Origin: Ypsolopha sequella
Lineage: Eukaryota > Arthropoda > Insecta > Lepidoptera > Ypsolophidae
NCBI GenBank assembly: GCA_934047225.1
Contig: OW204011.1
Coordinates: 13,714,339-13,778,338, forward strand
Direction of reading: 5' to 3'
Length of the DNA: 64,000 nt
Below the pieces are notes generated by a model. The model saw only the letters and a program-made list of their open reading frames with translations, had not been told where the DNA came from and searched no databases. The position numbers and the translations under genes are program-made. Of this stretch, positions 22,336 through 32,482 are shown piece by piece. Every line of letters starts with the position of its first letter. Position 1 is the stretch's first letter.

Positions 22336-23360
22336 GAGCCCTCGAGGAGAACTACCTTAAATCCTTTAGTTAGCTCATTTTACTGAAAGGAAACATTCCT
22401 TTATTTTTTAAAAGAAACAAAACTGCATTCAAAGATATTCTGAAATTTGCTTGTCTCACCCGGGAACTGAACCATCTAAAAATTAAAAAAATAAACTCTC
22501 GCTATTTTATTATACGAATCGGTAGGATTATTGTTCAGGATAAAATTTGTCTAATAAACATTTGGTCTTACACTCATCTGTTGTACGAGATACCCATGAA
22601 ATTGAATATTTATTACAAGTTCTTTATTAACAATACCTAGTACTGTTCACTTGTAAAGTAATAATGATAGGCCATTATTACACAATGACAGCACGGAATA
22701 AAAGCAATACAAAACAAAATTTGAAATTCGAACGAATACTTTTATCGATTTTAAAAATATTGAAAGTTATCGTTCGAACTTCAAATTTGTTGCTCCGCGT
22801 TGCAAAAAGAAATACGTTCCCTTTTTAAAGTTTTCGTCAGTACGCCTAGTGCAAGAAGGAATTGTGCTGTGCAAAGATTTATTATTACCATTTCACGATT
22901 TTCTTATTGAAGTCTTCAACAAGGTACTTAAGATAAACAACATTAGCAAGCTTGTACTTCATACAATGTCTTTGGATGTAAGAGAGATAAGAAAATTATA
23001 ACGTGTCATTTACTTGTTACAAGTGAACAGTACTAGGTATTGTTAATAAAGAACTTGTAATAGATATTTAATTTCATGGGTATCTCGTACAAAAGATGAG
23101 TGTAAGACTAAATGTTTATCAGACAAATTTTATCCTGAACAATAATCCTACCGATTCGTATAATAAAATAGGCATGGTTTATTTTTTTTATTTTTAGTTG
23201 GTTCGATTCCCGGGTGAGACAAGCGAATTTCTGAATATCTTTGAATGCAGTTTTGTTTCTCTTAAAAAATAAAGAAATGTTTCCTTTCAGTAAAATGAGC
23301 TAACTAAAGGTTTTAAGGTAGTTCCCCTCTAGGGCCCTTAAATTTTTTCCACCCTGTATA
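22330..23360. mobile_element. Large foldback element, about 1 kb, family C copy 1
   Basis: The left arm (about 22330-22660) and right arm (about 23015-23360) are inverted copies of about 330-340 bp at high identity. Paired blocks include TTACTGAAAGGAAACATTCC, AATCGGTAGGATTATTGTTC and ACAATACCTAGTACTGTTCA with their reverse complements. The middle 350 bp holds a second inverted pair (AAATTTGAAATTCGAACGA / TCGTTCGAACTTCAAATTTG). There is no transposase. A shorter relative lies at 55673-56474. Confidence 0.75.
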
Positions 23361-23447
23361 TACTTCGCTCATCCTTATTTTCTGTGTTCATTAGTTCAAG
23401 CAATCTTTTGGTTTTGTACTTTATAAATTATTTGTAAACTTATCTAC

Positions 23448-23675
23448 TAGTGGAATGGATGTAGCTGAAAATCAGCGCTATCTTAAATCTTTTTTTTTAT
23501 TTTTTGGTAGCACAATAAGCTGAGCTACGTCCATTTATCAGGGTAATTCTATTTCTTATGTTATTATTTTTTTTGCTGTTACATAGTTTTTACAATGTAC
23601 ATCCTTTAAGATCATTGCTTTTTGTCGTGTTTTGTATTTTTTTACCTTGATAATAAAGCTTTTTCTTTCTTTCAT
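23448..23675 (+). repeat. Retroelement 3' end, (TTTC)n tail
   Basis: Matches 3040-3232 and ends AATAAAGCTTTTTCTTTCTTTC. It carries an internal inverted pair, GGATGTAGCTGAAAATCAGC and GCTGAGCTACGTCC. Non-coding. Confidence 0.5.
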
Positions 23676-23894
23676 CTTGAAATAGATTGGTAATTATGAT
23701 TCCACCATTTATTGACGGAAAAAATTAAGAAGTTTCCTAGGAATGTTTGCTCGCCCCTTCGAAGCGTTGCGAGACGGTATAGCCGCTGGCAGCCAATGCA
23801 TGTCTTTTTGATGTTTTTCCGAAAATATCCGTCAATTCCATTTATTCTTTGTTTCAAGGTTAAAAAAGATACCCGATTGACCCTTTGATACTTA

Positions 23895-24175
23895 TACACA
23901 AGGTGAAATTTAATCAACTAGCCGAATTCATAGTGGAGACTCGGCTAGTGATCCGAATCAAGGTTAAATGATCTTTTCTTTCGAAATCATAAAAACTAAT
24001 GTTTTATTCCAATCTTAACTGGACTAGTTTAAATACAATTCCTAGTACTTAACGGGAGCAAACATTTTTTTTTAAATTTCGCATGAAGGTGCGTTAAATA
24101 TTGTTCCTGATGTTTTAACCGAGTCTCCAGTATGAATTCGGGTGGGTGATTAAATTTTACCTTATAAAATGTGAT
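23895..24175. mobile_element. Foldback MITE, family B copy 2
   Basis: The left arm ACAAGGTGAAATTTAATCA ... GAATTCATAGTGGAGACTCG pairs with the right arm CGAGTCTCCAGTATGAATTC ... TGATTAAATTTTACCTTAT. Related by its ends to 18898-19178. Confidence 0.55.
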
Positions 24176-24783
24176 ACTGATAATACATTGTTAGCTCGCC
24201 CATTTAACACCCGAGGGTTTTCTACTTCCCGTTTTGGTATTGGTGACTTTCAACCTTCACGTATATAATATAAATTCTTTTCAATGCATGTGCTCGTAAA
24301 GGCCCACTTTTTATGCATCAAAACCGAACAGAAAGTCGATTATTTTGCCCTAGGGCTTTATTATTATTATTTTTTTTTATTTATTTACAATGGTTGGCTA
24401 ACCTGCAGCCTTTCCTGTGTACCATAGACGTTATACTTTTTCTTCCACTGTTTCACGGCTCTGGATACAATCCTTTTGAGCGAATCATAATTTAAAGTTC
24501 ACAAAATTATATTTATTTTCATTTCCTCACACTATGCATTGAAAAACGTAGTATGATACACGGGCGTAAAAGCAATAAATTACTCGGTTACGTTTAAAAC
24601 ACTCGCTACGCTCGTGTTTTAAATCGTCCTCGTAATTTATTCCTTTGCGCCCCTGTAGCATAAACTACTATTTTAAATTTACTTTGGTCGCAACAACCGC
24701 CCCCATCGCAATCAATCGTGATGTTTCCCAAACACGTCCTATTCAACGGTTACGTGGGGGATGGATGGATGGATGTCACTCAC
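24176..24783. other. Intronic spacer, no gene
   Basis: Text around 24360-24660 (ACGTTATACTTTTTCTTCCA; AGTATGATACACGGGCGTAA) recurs at 25330-25450 and 26090-26190, so it is an interspersed repeat. Short GGAT repeats occur at 24758-24775, just outside the FN3 exon donor. Confidence 0.45.
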
Positions 24784-25134
24784 CCACAGTAATTATACTG
24801 CCGTACTGGCTGAAACCCATTATGTTTTCTCCAGTGTTAGTGAATTGGCATTCTTTGTCCGGGAGTGCAGTCAGCACCCCTTCGCTCTCCAAATAATATG
24901 TCTCACTGTCTTTGTCTCCCTCAGCAAAGGGTTGGCCCACGTTTTCCCATAAAGTGTACCCATCGATCAAGTCAAACTTCCGTTCCCGTCGCTTGATCCA
25001 GTTTCTTAACAAAGGAGTGAGACGGTTCTCAGATTGGTAGTGTGACCACTCGAATTCAAAGTCTCTTTTAGTTTTGTCACGCTTGTTAATATCGATTCTG
25101 TTAAGTCTGAAATACCCGTTGTTCCCTGGTGTTG
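24784..25134 (-). CDS. FN3-repeat gene, exon for domain 2
   Basis: 117 codons between the acceptor TTCTTTTTCAG and the donor GTGG|GTGAGT, both phase 1. The domain starts PGNNGYFRLNRIDI and continues KRDFEFEWSHYQSENRL, ERKFDLIDGYTLWENV, TYYLESEGVLTAL and FTNTGENIMGFSQYGSIITV. It shares the K-R-x-F-x-F framework with domains 3 and 4 but is more diverged in its second sheet. One cysteine (DKECQF) is visible. Frame and splice signals are intact. An interspersed repeat (25171-25315) begins 37 bp upstream of the acceptor. Confidence 0.75.
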
Positions 25135-25170
25135 CTGAAAAAGAAAAACAAAACTGGAGTAGGTATAATA

Positions 25171-25315
25171 AGATTATGTTTATTTTGCGAAATCCATCGC
25201 TATGAATACTCGAAATATTATTAGAGTGCATTACAAACTAGAAAAGATCAATCAGAAACAAATCCAAAGACAATAATTTGAAAAAATTCCCCGGGCCAGG
25301 ATTTGCACCTCTTGT
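25171..25315. repeat. Interspersed repeat related to 35778-35990
   Basis: Runs from ATTATGTTTATTTTGCGAAA through TTAGAGTGCATTACAAACTA to CCGGGCCAGGATTTGCACCT. It is a reverse-complement copy of 35990-35840. The other terminal arm present at 35778 is missing here. Confidence 0.7.
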
Positions 25316-25444
25316 AATCAAGACAAGACCATAAATGTTATACTTTTTTCCCACTGTTTAACGGCTCTGGATACAGTTCTTTTGAGCCAATCATAATTTA
25401 AAGTTCACAAGATTATATTTGTTTTATTTCCTCACACTATGCAT

Positions 25445-26086
25445 TCGAAAAACCGGTCAAGTGCGAGTCGGACTCGCGCACGAAGGGTTCCGTACCATTA
25501 TCTATAATAATACAGATCGCGCCAAACTTCTAGTCCGCTCGGAAGTTGCTCTTCCCAAGAACGGCCCATACATTTAGTTCCTGCTGATGCGAATCGCCCC
25601 GTGTTTAGAGTTAACTTGTAAAGCCTACTTAGCTGTGATAGTTTTATTTTTAATTTAGTTATATATACTACTGCCGTGATTTTTTTTACGTCTCCAAATA
25701 CAACCGTTTCGCCGGCAGGGGGGGGGGACACTTGACTCTAACAAAAATTAACACTTTTAAGTTTAATATTTCGCAAACGAAACCCTGGATCGAAAAATGA
25801 TCTTCTCACACCCCTAATATTTTTAAATTACCTATCCAACGACACTCCACACTAGGGGATAGACGAGAAAAAAAATAATCATCCCCACTTTACGTGTAAG
25901 GGAGACCCTAAAAAAATCTTTTTCAAAATTTTACTGTACCACTTTATTGGCGTGATAAATACGTATACCCATGCCCAATAACAGCTTTCTAGTACTAATA
26001 GTCTCTAAGCTAAGCCGTGGACAGACAGACAGACGGACATAGTGAAACTATAAGGGTTCCCTGTTGTTGACTACGGAACCCTAAAA
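25445..26086 (+). repeat. Interspersed repeat, uninterrupted copy
   Basis: Starts AACCGGTCAAGTGCGAGTCG and ends TGACTACGGAACCCTAAAAA. It is the same family as 20044-21653 but without the central insertion, and shows a GACAGACAGACGGACAT block near its end. Non-coding. Confidence 0.65.
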
Positions 26087-26387
26087 ACGTAGTATGATAT
26101 ACGGGCGTAAGAGCAATAAATTACTCGGTTACGTTTAAAACACTCGTCGTAATTTATTCCTTTTCGCCCTTGTAGCATAAACTACTATTTGTATTTCATG
26201 GAGCGTGCACCTTTAGCGAAATGAAACAGCATGTCATTTGGCCACGCCCACAACCATAGATTTAGAATGTACAAGATAAACAATGTTGTAGAGAAAATGA
26301 TAACAAAAAATTACTATGACGTTACTATTAGATTTACTATTTTACTTAATATTTTGAACAATCCTGCATATAACTACTAATAGTCTA

Positions 26388-27006
26388 AGAGCTAGCGACC
26401 AAATCAGTCATGTGGGTTCAGCTGTATTGAAACTCCGTTAGCTACTTCCCTGAACAACCTTTTCCGATAACCTTCGTGCTGGCATGCCGCAAGCGGTGGG
26501 TGCGGGTGTAGTGGGGTGGGGAAAAAAATTAAAAAAAAAATGTGGGCTCAGCGACTTTAATTTTTTTTCAAACAGTTGCTCTCTACTCCCTGTGCACCCG
26601 AAAACATTTTTAATCGATCGGGTGGTGGGAAGGGGTTGCCAGCGTTAATTAAAAGTACAAAGTTTACGTGAGCCGTGAGCGCGATGACGCGTTCGCCGGC
26701 TGATATCTGTGCCCACATGAAAATTATTATTATTTTGGTACTTTTAATTAACGCTGGCAAACCCTTCCCACCACCCGATTGATTTAAATTTTTTTTGGGT
26801 GCGCAGGGAGTACAGAGCAACAGTTTGAAAAAAAAATTAAAGTTGCTGAGCCCACATTTTTTTTCATTTTTTCCCCACCCCACTACACCCGCACCCACCG
26901 CTCGCGGCCTGCCAGCACGAAGATTATCGGAAAAGGTTGTTTAGGGAAGTAGCTAACGGAGTTTCAATACAGCTGAAGCCACATGACCGATTTGGTCGCT
27001 AGCTCT
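26388..27006. mobile_element. 620-bp palindrome (foldback element)
   Basis: The left arm from AGAGCTAGCGACCAAATC and the right arm ending GATTTGGTCGCTAGCTCT reversed pair over roughly 270-280 bp each. Shared blocks include TGAAACTCCGTTAGCTACTT, GGGTGCGGGTGTAGTGGGGT and GGTGGGAAGG. The spacer is about 60-80 bp, GC-rich, with TGACGCGTTCGCCGGCTGAT. AGTCTA flanks both sides (26382-26387 and 27008-27013), a possible target duplication. Minus-strand ORFs here are a by-product. Confidence 0.75.
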
Positions 27007-27428
27007 CAGTCTATAAATACAACAAAGAAAATCAATACGTTACTGTAAAAACATTTTTTCGGGCCGATTAAGGCGCTACGGAAAAAATATCGACACTTTA
27101 ATAATAATAATAATAATAAAATTCTTTATTGCACAAGTTAAATTTTTGTACACAGGCGAGCTTAATACTACTTAGTATTTTCTACCAGCTAACCTTTGGC
27201 AATGGGGAAGTTGTTGGGGTAGTGCCATGATTTCCAAATATATATATATATATATTATACTTAAATACTCAATAAATTATATTAAATTACATGCTAATAC
27301 ACAAAATAAATTAATAATTGATAAGTTCAACTACTTATACTACTTAAAAGTTTACATATACCGTACATAAATGTCTATAATGATGAGAATTTACCTAATA
27401 ACTCATAAATAACAGTCATAAGAAGAAA

Positions 27429-30395
27429 TTAAGAAACGTTCTGTAAATTAAGAAAGTGTTGTTTAATTGAACTCTTGAAGACTGACATGGACGAAGCTTC
27501 ACGGATGTGTAGCGGCAAACCATTCCACAAGCGTATTGCACTCACGGTGAAAGAATTTGAATACATGCATGAACTATGCGCAGGTGTGCGAAGAAGCCAC
27601 GCTTTGCTGGGACGTTGATGATGGTCGAGGGACGAAAGGGATACAAAGCGTTCTTTCAAATATGACGGGGAACTAGGATTATGGAGAATACTATAAAGAA
27701 AGGTCAGAACATGGGAATCTCTACGGAACCTGATATTAAGCCAAGTGAGTTCAGTCCGAAATTCGGAAATATGATCGTACTTACGCAGTCCGAATATGTA
27801 CCGGATGCATAAGTTGAGAAGGCGGTCAAGCTTATTAAGAAGTTCCTCAGTGAGGTCGGGATAGCAAACATCCGCATAATCTAAAATGGGGAGCAACAAG
27901 GAATTAACAAGAGTAACTTTAGCAGAGTATGGCAGAAACTTTTGCATGCGTTTAAGGGCATGCATTGATGCAAATATTTTCTTGCTGGTTTCCGACACAT
28001 GTAAGTCCCAGGACATATTATTTTTGATGTGCAGACCCAGATTTTTTACCTCAGTATAGTAAGGTAGGGGTGTATCATTAAAGCAGACTTGGGGTACGGT
28101 ACTTAAGTCAAGTTTGTCCACTAAAGCCCTACTTCCCAGAATTATGACTTGCGTCTTAACAGGATTGACTAAAAGTCCGTACTGCTCAGTCCAAGCACTA
28201 ATAGACTCGAGATCAATGTTCATTTTTTGAACAGCATGTGATAATAATTCCTTCTTGCAAGATAAATACAGCTGCAAGTCATCGGCGTACAAGTGATAAG
28301 AGCTGAAGTTCACAACAGAGACAAGAGTATTAATAAACACAGAGAACAGCAGAGGAGATAGGACCCCGCCCTGTGGAACTCCAGCAGTCACGTCACACCA
28401 ATTGGAGAATGTGTCGTTAACACGTATGCGCTGCTGGCGCCCATGGAGATAGGAATCAAACCAAGTCACAGCAGAGTCAGAAATATTCAGGGAACGCAGA
28501 ATAGCCAAAAGGATGTCGTAGTCAACGCAGTTAAAGGCGCTACTGAAGTCAAGTAAGGTAAGGAGTGTAAGTTGCTTATCGTCCATAGCTTGGCGGATAT
28601 CATCGGTAATTTTAATAAGAGCAGAACTGGTACTGTGGGATGGACGAAATCCCGATTGAAAAGGGTTTAGGAGGTTATTTCTGTAAAGAAAACTCAAGAG
28701 CTGACGATTGACCACTCGTTCAAGCACTTTGGAAAGAAAGGGTAAGATAGAAATAGGTCGATATTCCTTGAAAGTGGTGGGATTTGTAGACTTTGGAATT
28801 GGGACCATATACGCCATTTTCCATAGGGAAGGAAAACTGCTAGAAGAAATCGAAAAGTTAATTATGTGGGTAAGAGAAGGAAGAATGGTCTTGAGGATAG
28901 GCAAAAGAAGGTCACGGCCCAGGCCATCATGACCCACTGCTTTACTCGAAATCGACAAGATAATTTTTTCAATACTGAAATCAGAAACTGGCACGAAGGA
29001 GAAACTGTTGTTATTTAAAGGGGGTGATGCAAGAAGATGTCTTATCGTCGAGTGTTTCAACAGTGAGTCAATACTGTGGGGAGGGGATGAGAAGTGCCGA
29101 TTTAGACCATCAATGTCCAGAGAAGAAATGGGCTCCTGCTTATTTTTACCGAATCCTAAAGTACGTAAAAATCGCCAGAGATTATGAGGGGAACATTTTT
29201 CTACATTGGTATGAATGTGGCACCGTTTAGCATTTCTTATCACTTGGTTGCAACGATTTCTTGCAGCTTTAAACTTAACCCAGTTATCATCAGTCGGATC
29301 TTTTTTATGTTTACGCTTAAGTCTATCTCTAAAAGCCATCAGTTTGCGAATATTGTCAGTGAGCCAAGGAGCTGGGGCATGTTTCATCCGTACGGGTCGA
29401 ATTGGAGCATGAACATCGTAGAGATCTGTGACCAATTTATTAAATGTGTTGACCTTGTCATCGATGTTATTTAAGCTCTCCAACTGAGACCAGTCCACCC
29501 TGGCTGCATCAGCCAAAAGTTCGTTTCTGTCCATATCTGCAAAATTACGCTGAAGAATGATTTTAGGCTTGACTTTAGGGATTTTTAGCTTATAGGAAGC
29601 AAAGATGAGATCATGGTGAGAGTAACCAGCTGCTGTAAACTGGCCATGAGAAGCGATACGTTCAGGGCAGGGGGTCATAATAAGATCCAGAAGTGTATGG
29701 GAATCACCAGTGTGGTGAGTGGCATCAAGTTCGAGGATAGAAACGTTAACAGAAGAGGTCAGGGCCCGGAGTTTTTGTGAACGATAATAAATTTGTGAAT
29801 CTGGGGAAGAAAGTAAGTTAGTGTTGAAATCGCCCATTATTAGAGCATGCTCATAATTAGGCAAGTGAGTAACAAGAAGATTTTCAAGACTGTCGAAATA
29901 GTCAACTTTTGGAGGAGGATATACAACACAAAGTAGGAATTTGACAGTACCAAAATCGAGTTCAACGAACAAATGTTCCATGGATTCAGTATACTGTGAT
30001 GGAGACTGGGAGACGACTCTGTATTTGATATCAGAACGCAAGTAAATGGCAACACCGCCGCTGCTCGCTCCGGTTCGATCATTTCTGATGAGAACATAGC
30101 CAGGGATCGCTACAGAAGTTGATGGGATAGTAGGCTTTAAGTAAGACTCCGAAACTAAACAAGCATCAATAAGATCTTGATTGTTAGAGAATGTCGCAAG
30201 AAATTCGGAGTGATGAGCAGAGATACTCTGAGCATTGACATGACAGATGTTCAAATTCTTCTTATATGGAGAGAAAGAGTCGTGAAGCAAGTCACTAAGA
30301 GGAACAGTAGAAGACGCAGAATCATCCAAAGCATCACCATATGAGTCATCAGAATCAAATGAACGAAACAGTTCAGAATTATGTGAAAGATCCAT
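27429..30395 (-). CDS. LINE ORF2: endonuclease plus reverse transcriptase
   Basis: 988 codons from the ATG at 30395 (the frame also opens two codons earlier at a TTG). Residues about 50-265 form an APE-type endonuclease: NICHVNAQS, VSESYL (catalytic Glu), LIMGDFNTN and GYSHHDLIF. Residues about 530-800 form the reverse transcriptase: VPIPKSTNP, EYRPISILPFLSK, LLDFSSAFNCVDYDILL, AGVPQGGVLSPLLF and LYADDLQLYL (catalytic YADD). The carboxy end has IRLWNGLPLHIR and FKSSIKQHF. No stop or frameshift and all catalytic motifs are present, so it could be active in trans. The enzyme nicks target DNA and copies its own RNA in the nucleus. A decayed relative lies at 35228-35757. Confidence 0.9.
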   Translation of the reverse strand: MDLSHNSELFRSFDSDDSYGDALDDSASSTVPLSDLLHDSFSPYKKNLNICHVNAQSISAHHSEFLATFSNNQDLIDACLVSESYLKPTIPSTSVAIPGYVLIRNDRTGASSGGVAIYLRSDIKYRVVSQSPSQYTESMEHLFVELDFGTVKFLLCVVYPPPKVDYFDSLENLLVTHLPNYEHALIMGDFNTNLLSSPDSQIYYRSQKLRALTSSVNVSILELDATHHTGDSHTLLDLIMTPCPERIASHGQFTAAGYSHHDLIFASYKLKIPKVKPKIILQRNFADMDRNELLADAARVDWSQLESLNNIDDKVNTFNKLVTDLYDVHAPIRPVRMKHAPAPWLTDNIRKLMAFRDRLKRKHKKDPTDDNWVKFKAARNRCNQVIRNAKRCHIHTNVEKCSPHNLWRFLRTLGFGKNKQEPISSLDIDGLNRHFSSPPHSIDSLLKHSTIRHLLASPPLNNNSFSFVPVSDFSIEKIILSISSKAVGHDGLGRDLLLPILKTILPSLTHIINFSISSSSFPSLWKMAYMVPIPKSTNPTTFKEYRPISILPFLSKVLERVVNRQLLSFLYRNNLLNPFQSGFRPSHSTSSALIKITDDIRQAMDDKQLTLLTLLDFSSAFNCVDYDILLAILRSLNISDSAVTWFDSYLHGRQQRIRVNDTFSNWCDVTAGVPQGGVLSPLLFSVFINTLVSVVNFSSYHLYADDLQLYLSCKKELLSHAVQKMNIDLESISAWTEQYGLLVNPVKTQVIILGSRALVDKLDLSTVPQVCFNDTPLPYYTEVKNLGLHIKNNMSWDLHVSETSKKIFASMHALKRMQKFLPYSAKVTLVNSLLLPILDYADVCYPDLTEELLNKLDRLLNLCIRYIFGLRKYDHISEFRTELTWLNIRFRRDSHVLTFLYSILHNPSSPSYLKERFVSLSSLDHHQRPSKAWLLRTPAHSSCMYSNSFTVSAIRLWNGLPLHIREASSMSVFKSSIKQHFLNLQNVS

Positions 30396-30972
30396 AATCA
30401 AAATATATTAATATAAAATATCTATATAAAATAATACGTGACTAGAGTATAAAATATAGAAAATAAATTAATAATAGCCTAATAAGGCTTGGCAGTACAA
30501 TTTCCACATCACCGCCAATTTACTGAAATAAGCACAACAAATAACCAAAATGAAACAAAATAGCCATTCTAATTACAAAGTATTCTAATTAAAGTTGGTA
30601 CAGTTAAACAAAATTAAAAGATTTTGTCCAATGTTGCGTGATATGACAATAAACAGTATAAATTTCACAAAAGGTATACTTTTGTCTAAAGTTACGAAGT
30701 GGACAAGTTTAAAATAAATATTTAAAACAAAACGCAAATTTTCGTACAAGATGAAACAAAAAGCTAATTTATAGGAAAATACGAAACGTAGGAATGAAAT
30801 GTCATAAATGTAAATTTTCAATGAATTTGCTTTTGCAACCTACCTTATAGAAAATGTACTGAAAGTTATTGAAAACTGAAGCCTGAAAATATCACAGAAT
30901 CTTGCAACACAAGTGTAAAATTACCAGTTTCAATTGTCCAACATAGAAATATCACCAAAGATAAGAGAATTA

Positions 30973-31160
30973 TTATTCTCTTATTATTTTGTTTTTCACA
31001 CCCGCTGATTTATCCCTCTTGGACCTGGTATTGGACTTTGCAGTCACAGATGTGGATTCCGCAACAGGAGGATTCTTCGCTGAGACATCTAGCAGCTGGT
31101 TCATGGACCTCAACCGTTGCTTCTCACCATCCTGTATTTTAAGATAAATGTGGCCGTCCT
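30973..31160 (-). pseudogene. LINE ORF1 carboxy-terminal remnant
   Basis: Minus-strand frame ending at 30973-30975 reads WSQDGHIYLKIQDGEK, RLRSMNQLLDV and a basic tail (TRSKRDKSAGVKNK). The pattern DGxIYLK followed by a basic end fits the carboxy terminus of LINE ORF1 (RNA-binding) proteins in CR1/jockey-type elements. Everything upstream is lost by 5' truncation. About 580 bp separate its stop from the ORF2 ATG, an unusually long spacer. Confidence 0.55.
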
Positions 31161-31191
31161 GAGACCAACATTGGTTGGTCTCAGACCAACA

Positions 31192-31873
31192 ACTTTAAGA
31201 ACTTGCATATCTGCTTCAGTAACTTATGTATTATTTTGATAAAATAGTATATTATTTTTGCAATTATTTTCTAAGGATCTGTTAAAATAGAAACGCGATT
31301 GAAGAAATTCGGTTCGATAGAAATATTTATTGAAATGAGGTCTTTTTCGACACCAATTCTCCTGGTTGGACTATTTAAAATGACATATCGATTGCAATTA
31401 TATTTTTTTTGATGGGTTTTAACAGTATTTAGGACCTGCCCCTCTATTCTGTATCTTTAGTTGCCAACTGGACTAGGTGCCTATCATCAAAAACATAGCT
31501 AAAAACTGAAATTTCAAAATTGCCATTAATGTGTACTGAACTACTTACAAACTGTGTCGTCACTTCAAGTGCAAATATATCCTAAAACAATCGGAATTCG
31601 ATAGTATATGTATGTTTTTGATGATAGACACCCAGTCCAGATGGCAACTTGAGATACATACTTGGTACATTTTATATTAATAAAAAACTGACTTTTTGCT
31701 ACTTTTCCATGAATCCGTCCCTCTCGCACTGAGGGTTTTTTCGCATATGGAGTAACAGGGACGCTAAAACTTTTACATATCGCCTTAATACGAGAAATTA
31801 GGCAAAATCTGGTTCAAAACATTCTAATGACAAAATCATATTTACCGAATTAAATGAGACTTGAGGATAATTC
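31192..31873. other. Intronic spacer, no gene
   Basis: Text near 31725-31765 (CGCATATGGAGTAACAGGG) recurs at 305-325. No gene is seen. Confidence 0.4.
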
Positions 31874-32114
31874 ATGATTTATATAAAAACGGCTCACCTC
31901 AATACGTGTTATGATCGGGAAAGCCGACCAGTGTGAGAGTTGTTGAGAGTTGTTGAGAGTTGTGAGAGTGAGTGTTTACGCCTCACAGTGTGAGGCGTAA
32001 CGTCGTCGCGTAAACGTCTTTACTCGCCCAGATGAAGGCAGTCTAAATCTGCTGAAACTGGTCGGCTTTCCCGATCATAACACGTATTGAGGTGAGCCGT
32101 TTTTATATAAATCA
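31874..32114. mobile_element. Foldback element, 241 bp, 58-bp perfect-looking arms
   Basis: Arms ATGATTTATATAAAAACGGC ... and ... GCCGTTTTTATATAAATCAT (31874-31931 and 32057-32114) pair without visible mismatch. The spacer contains TTGTTGAGAG repeats and a second hairpin (ACGCCTCACA/TGTGAGGCGT). Just inside the right arm is GATGAAGGCAG ... CTGCTGAAAC, another hammerhead-like arrangement. Probably a Penelope-type terminal repeat or MITE. Confidence 0.65.
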
Positions 32115-32482
32115 TCATATTTACCTGTGAAATGTGTAATTATTTGGGTTATTTCTCCTTGTCACATCACGATTACTCACTGCACAAGATAAACCAATTA
32201 CTATTTATCAATTTAGTTACGTATTATTTAAATATTATTATAAAATCCGCAATCACACCCAAGCAAGCGGGACGCTATGGCCTCTTACTTGAAAGAACAT
32301 TGACACAGCGGTTCCTTGTAGTGTATCTCTTTCTCTCTTGCAAGGTGTTCATAAAGGTAGGACATCTCTTTTACACGCTATGGACATCTATTAAGTGCAG
32401 CAAATCCTATGTCTATGCCTACAACCATAGTAAAACCAGAACAGTAGTTTAACTCACGCTAGTTTTGCTCACTTCGTATCAA
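32115..32482. other. Spacer, no gene
   Basis: A 106-codon plus-strand ORF (32132-32452) has no recognisable domain or close flanking signals, so I do not call it. Confidence 0.4.

Larger units (their letters stand above)
27101..31191 (-). mobile_element. CR1/jockey-type LINE, 5'-truncated
   Basis: Contains the ORF1 tail (30973 to about 31160), an intact ORF2 (27429-30395), a 3' UTR and, at 27101-27119, the TTA-repeat tail after TTGTGCAATAAAGAATTTT. ACTTTAA occurs at 27095-27101 and 31192-31198, a candidate 7-bp target duplication that would set the 5' end at 31191. The last bases before that end form a perfect 10-bp hairpin (TGAGACCAAC/GTTGGTCTCA, 31160-31183), like rearranged 5' junctions of target-primed insertions. 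Confidence 0.8.

Noticed and set aside
26557..26898. 113-codon minus-strand ORF
   Set aside because: It spans the arms of the 620-bp palindrome and reads poly-Lys/Phe runs in inverted sequence; not coding.
21699..27006. A multi-gene defence or biosynthetic cluster
   Set aside because: Apart from one FN3 exon, everything there is non-coding repeat; no adjacent intact genes exist to form a system.
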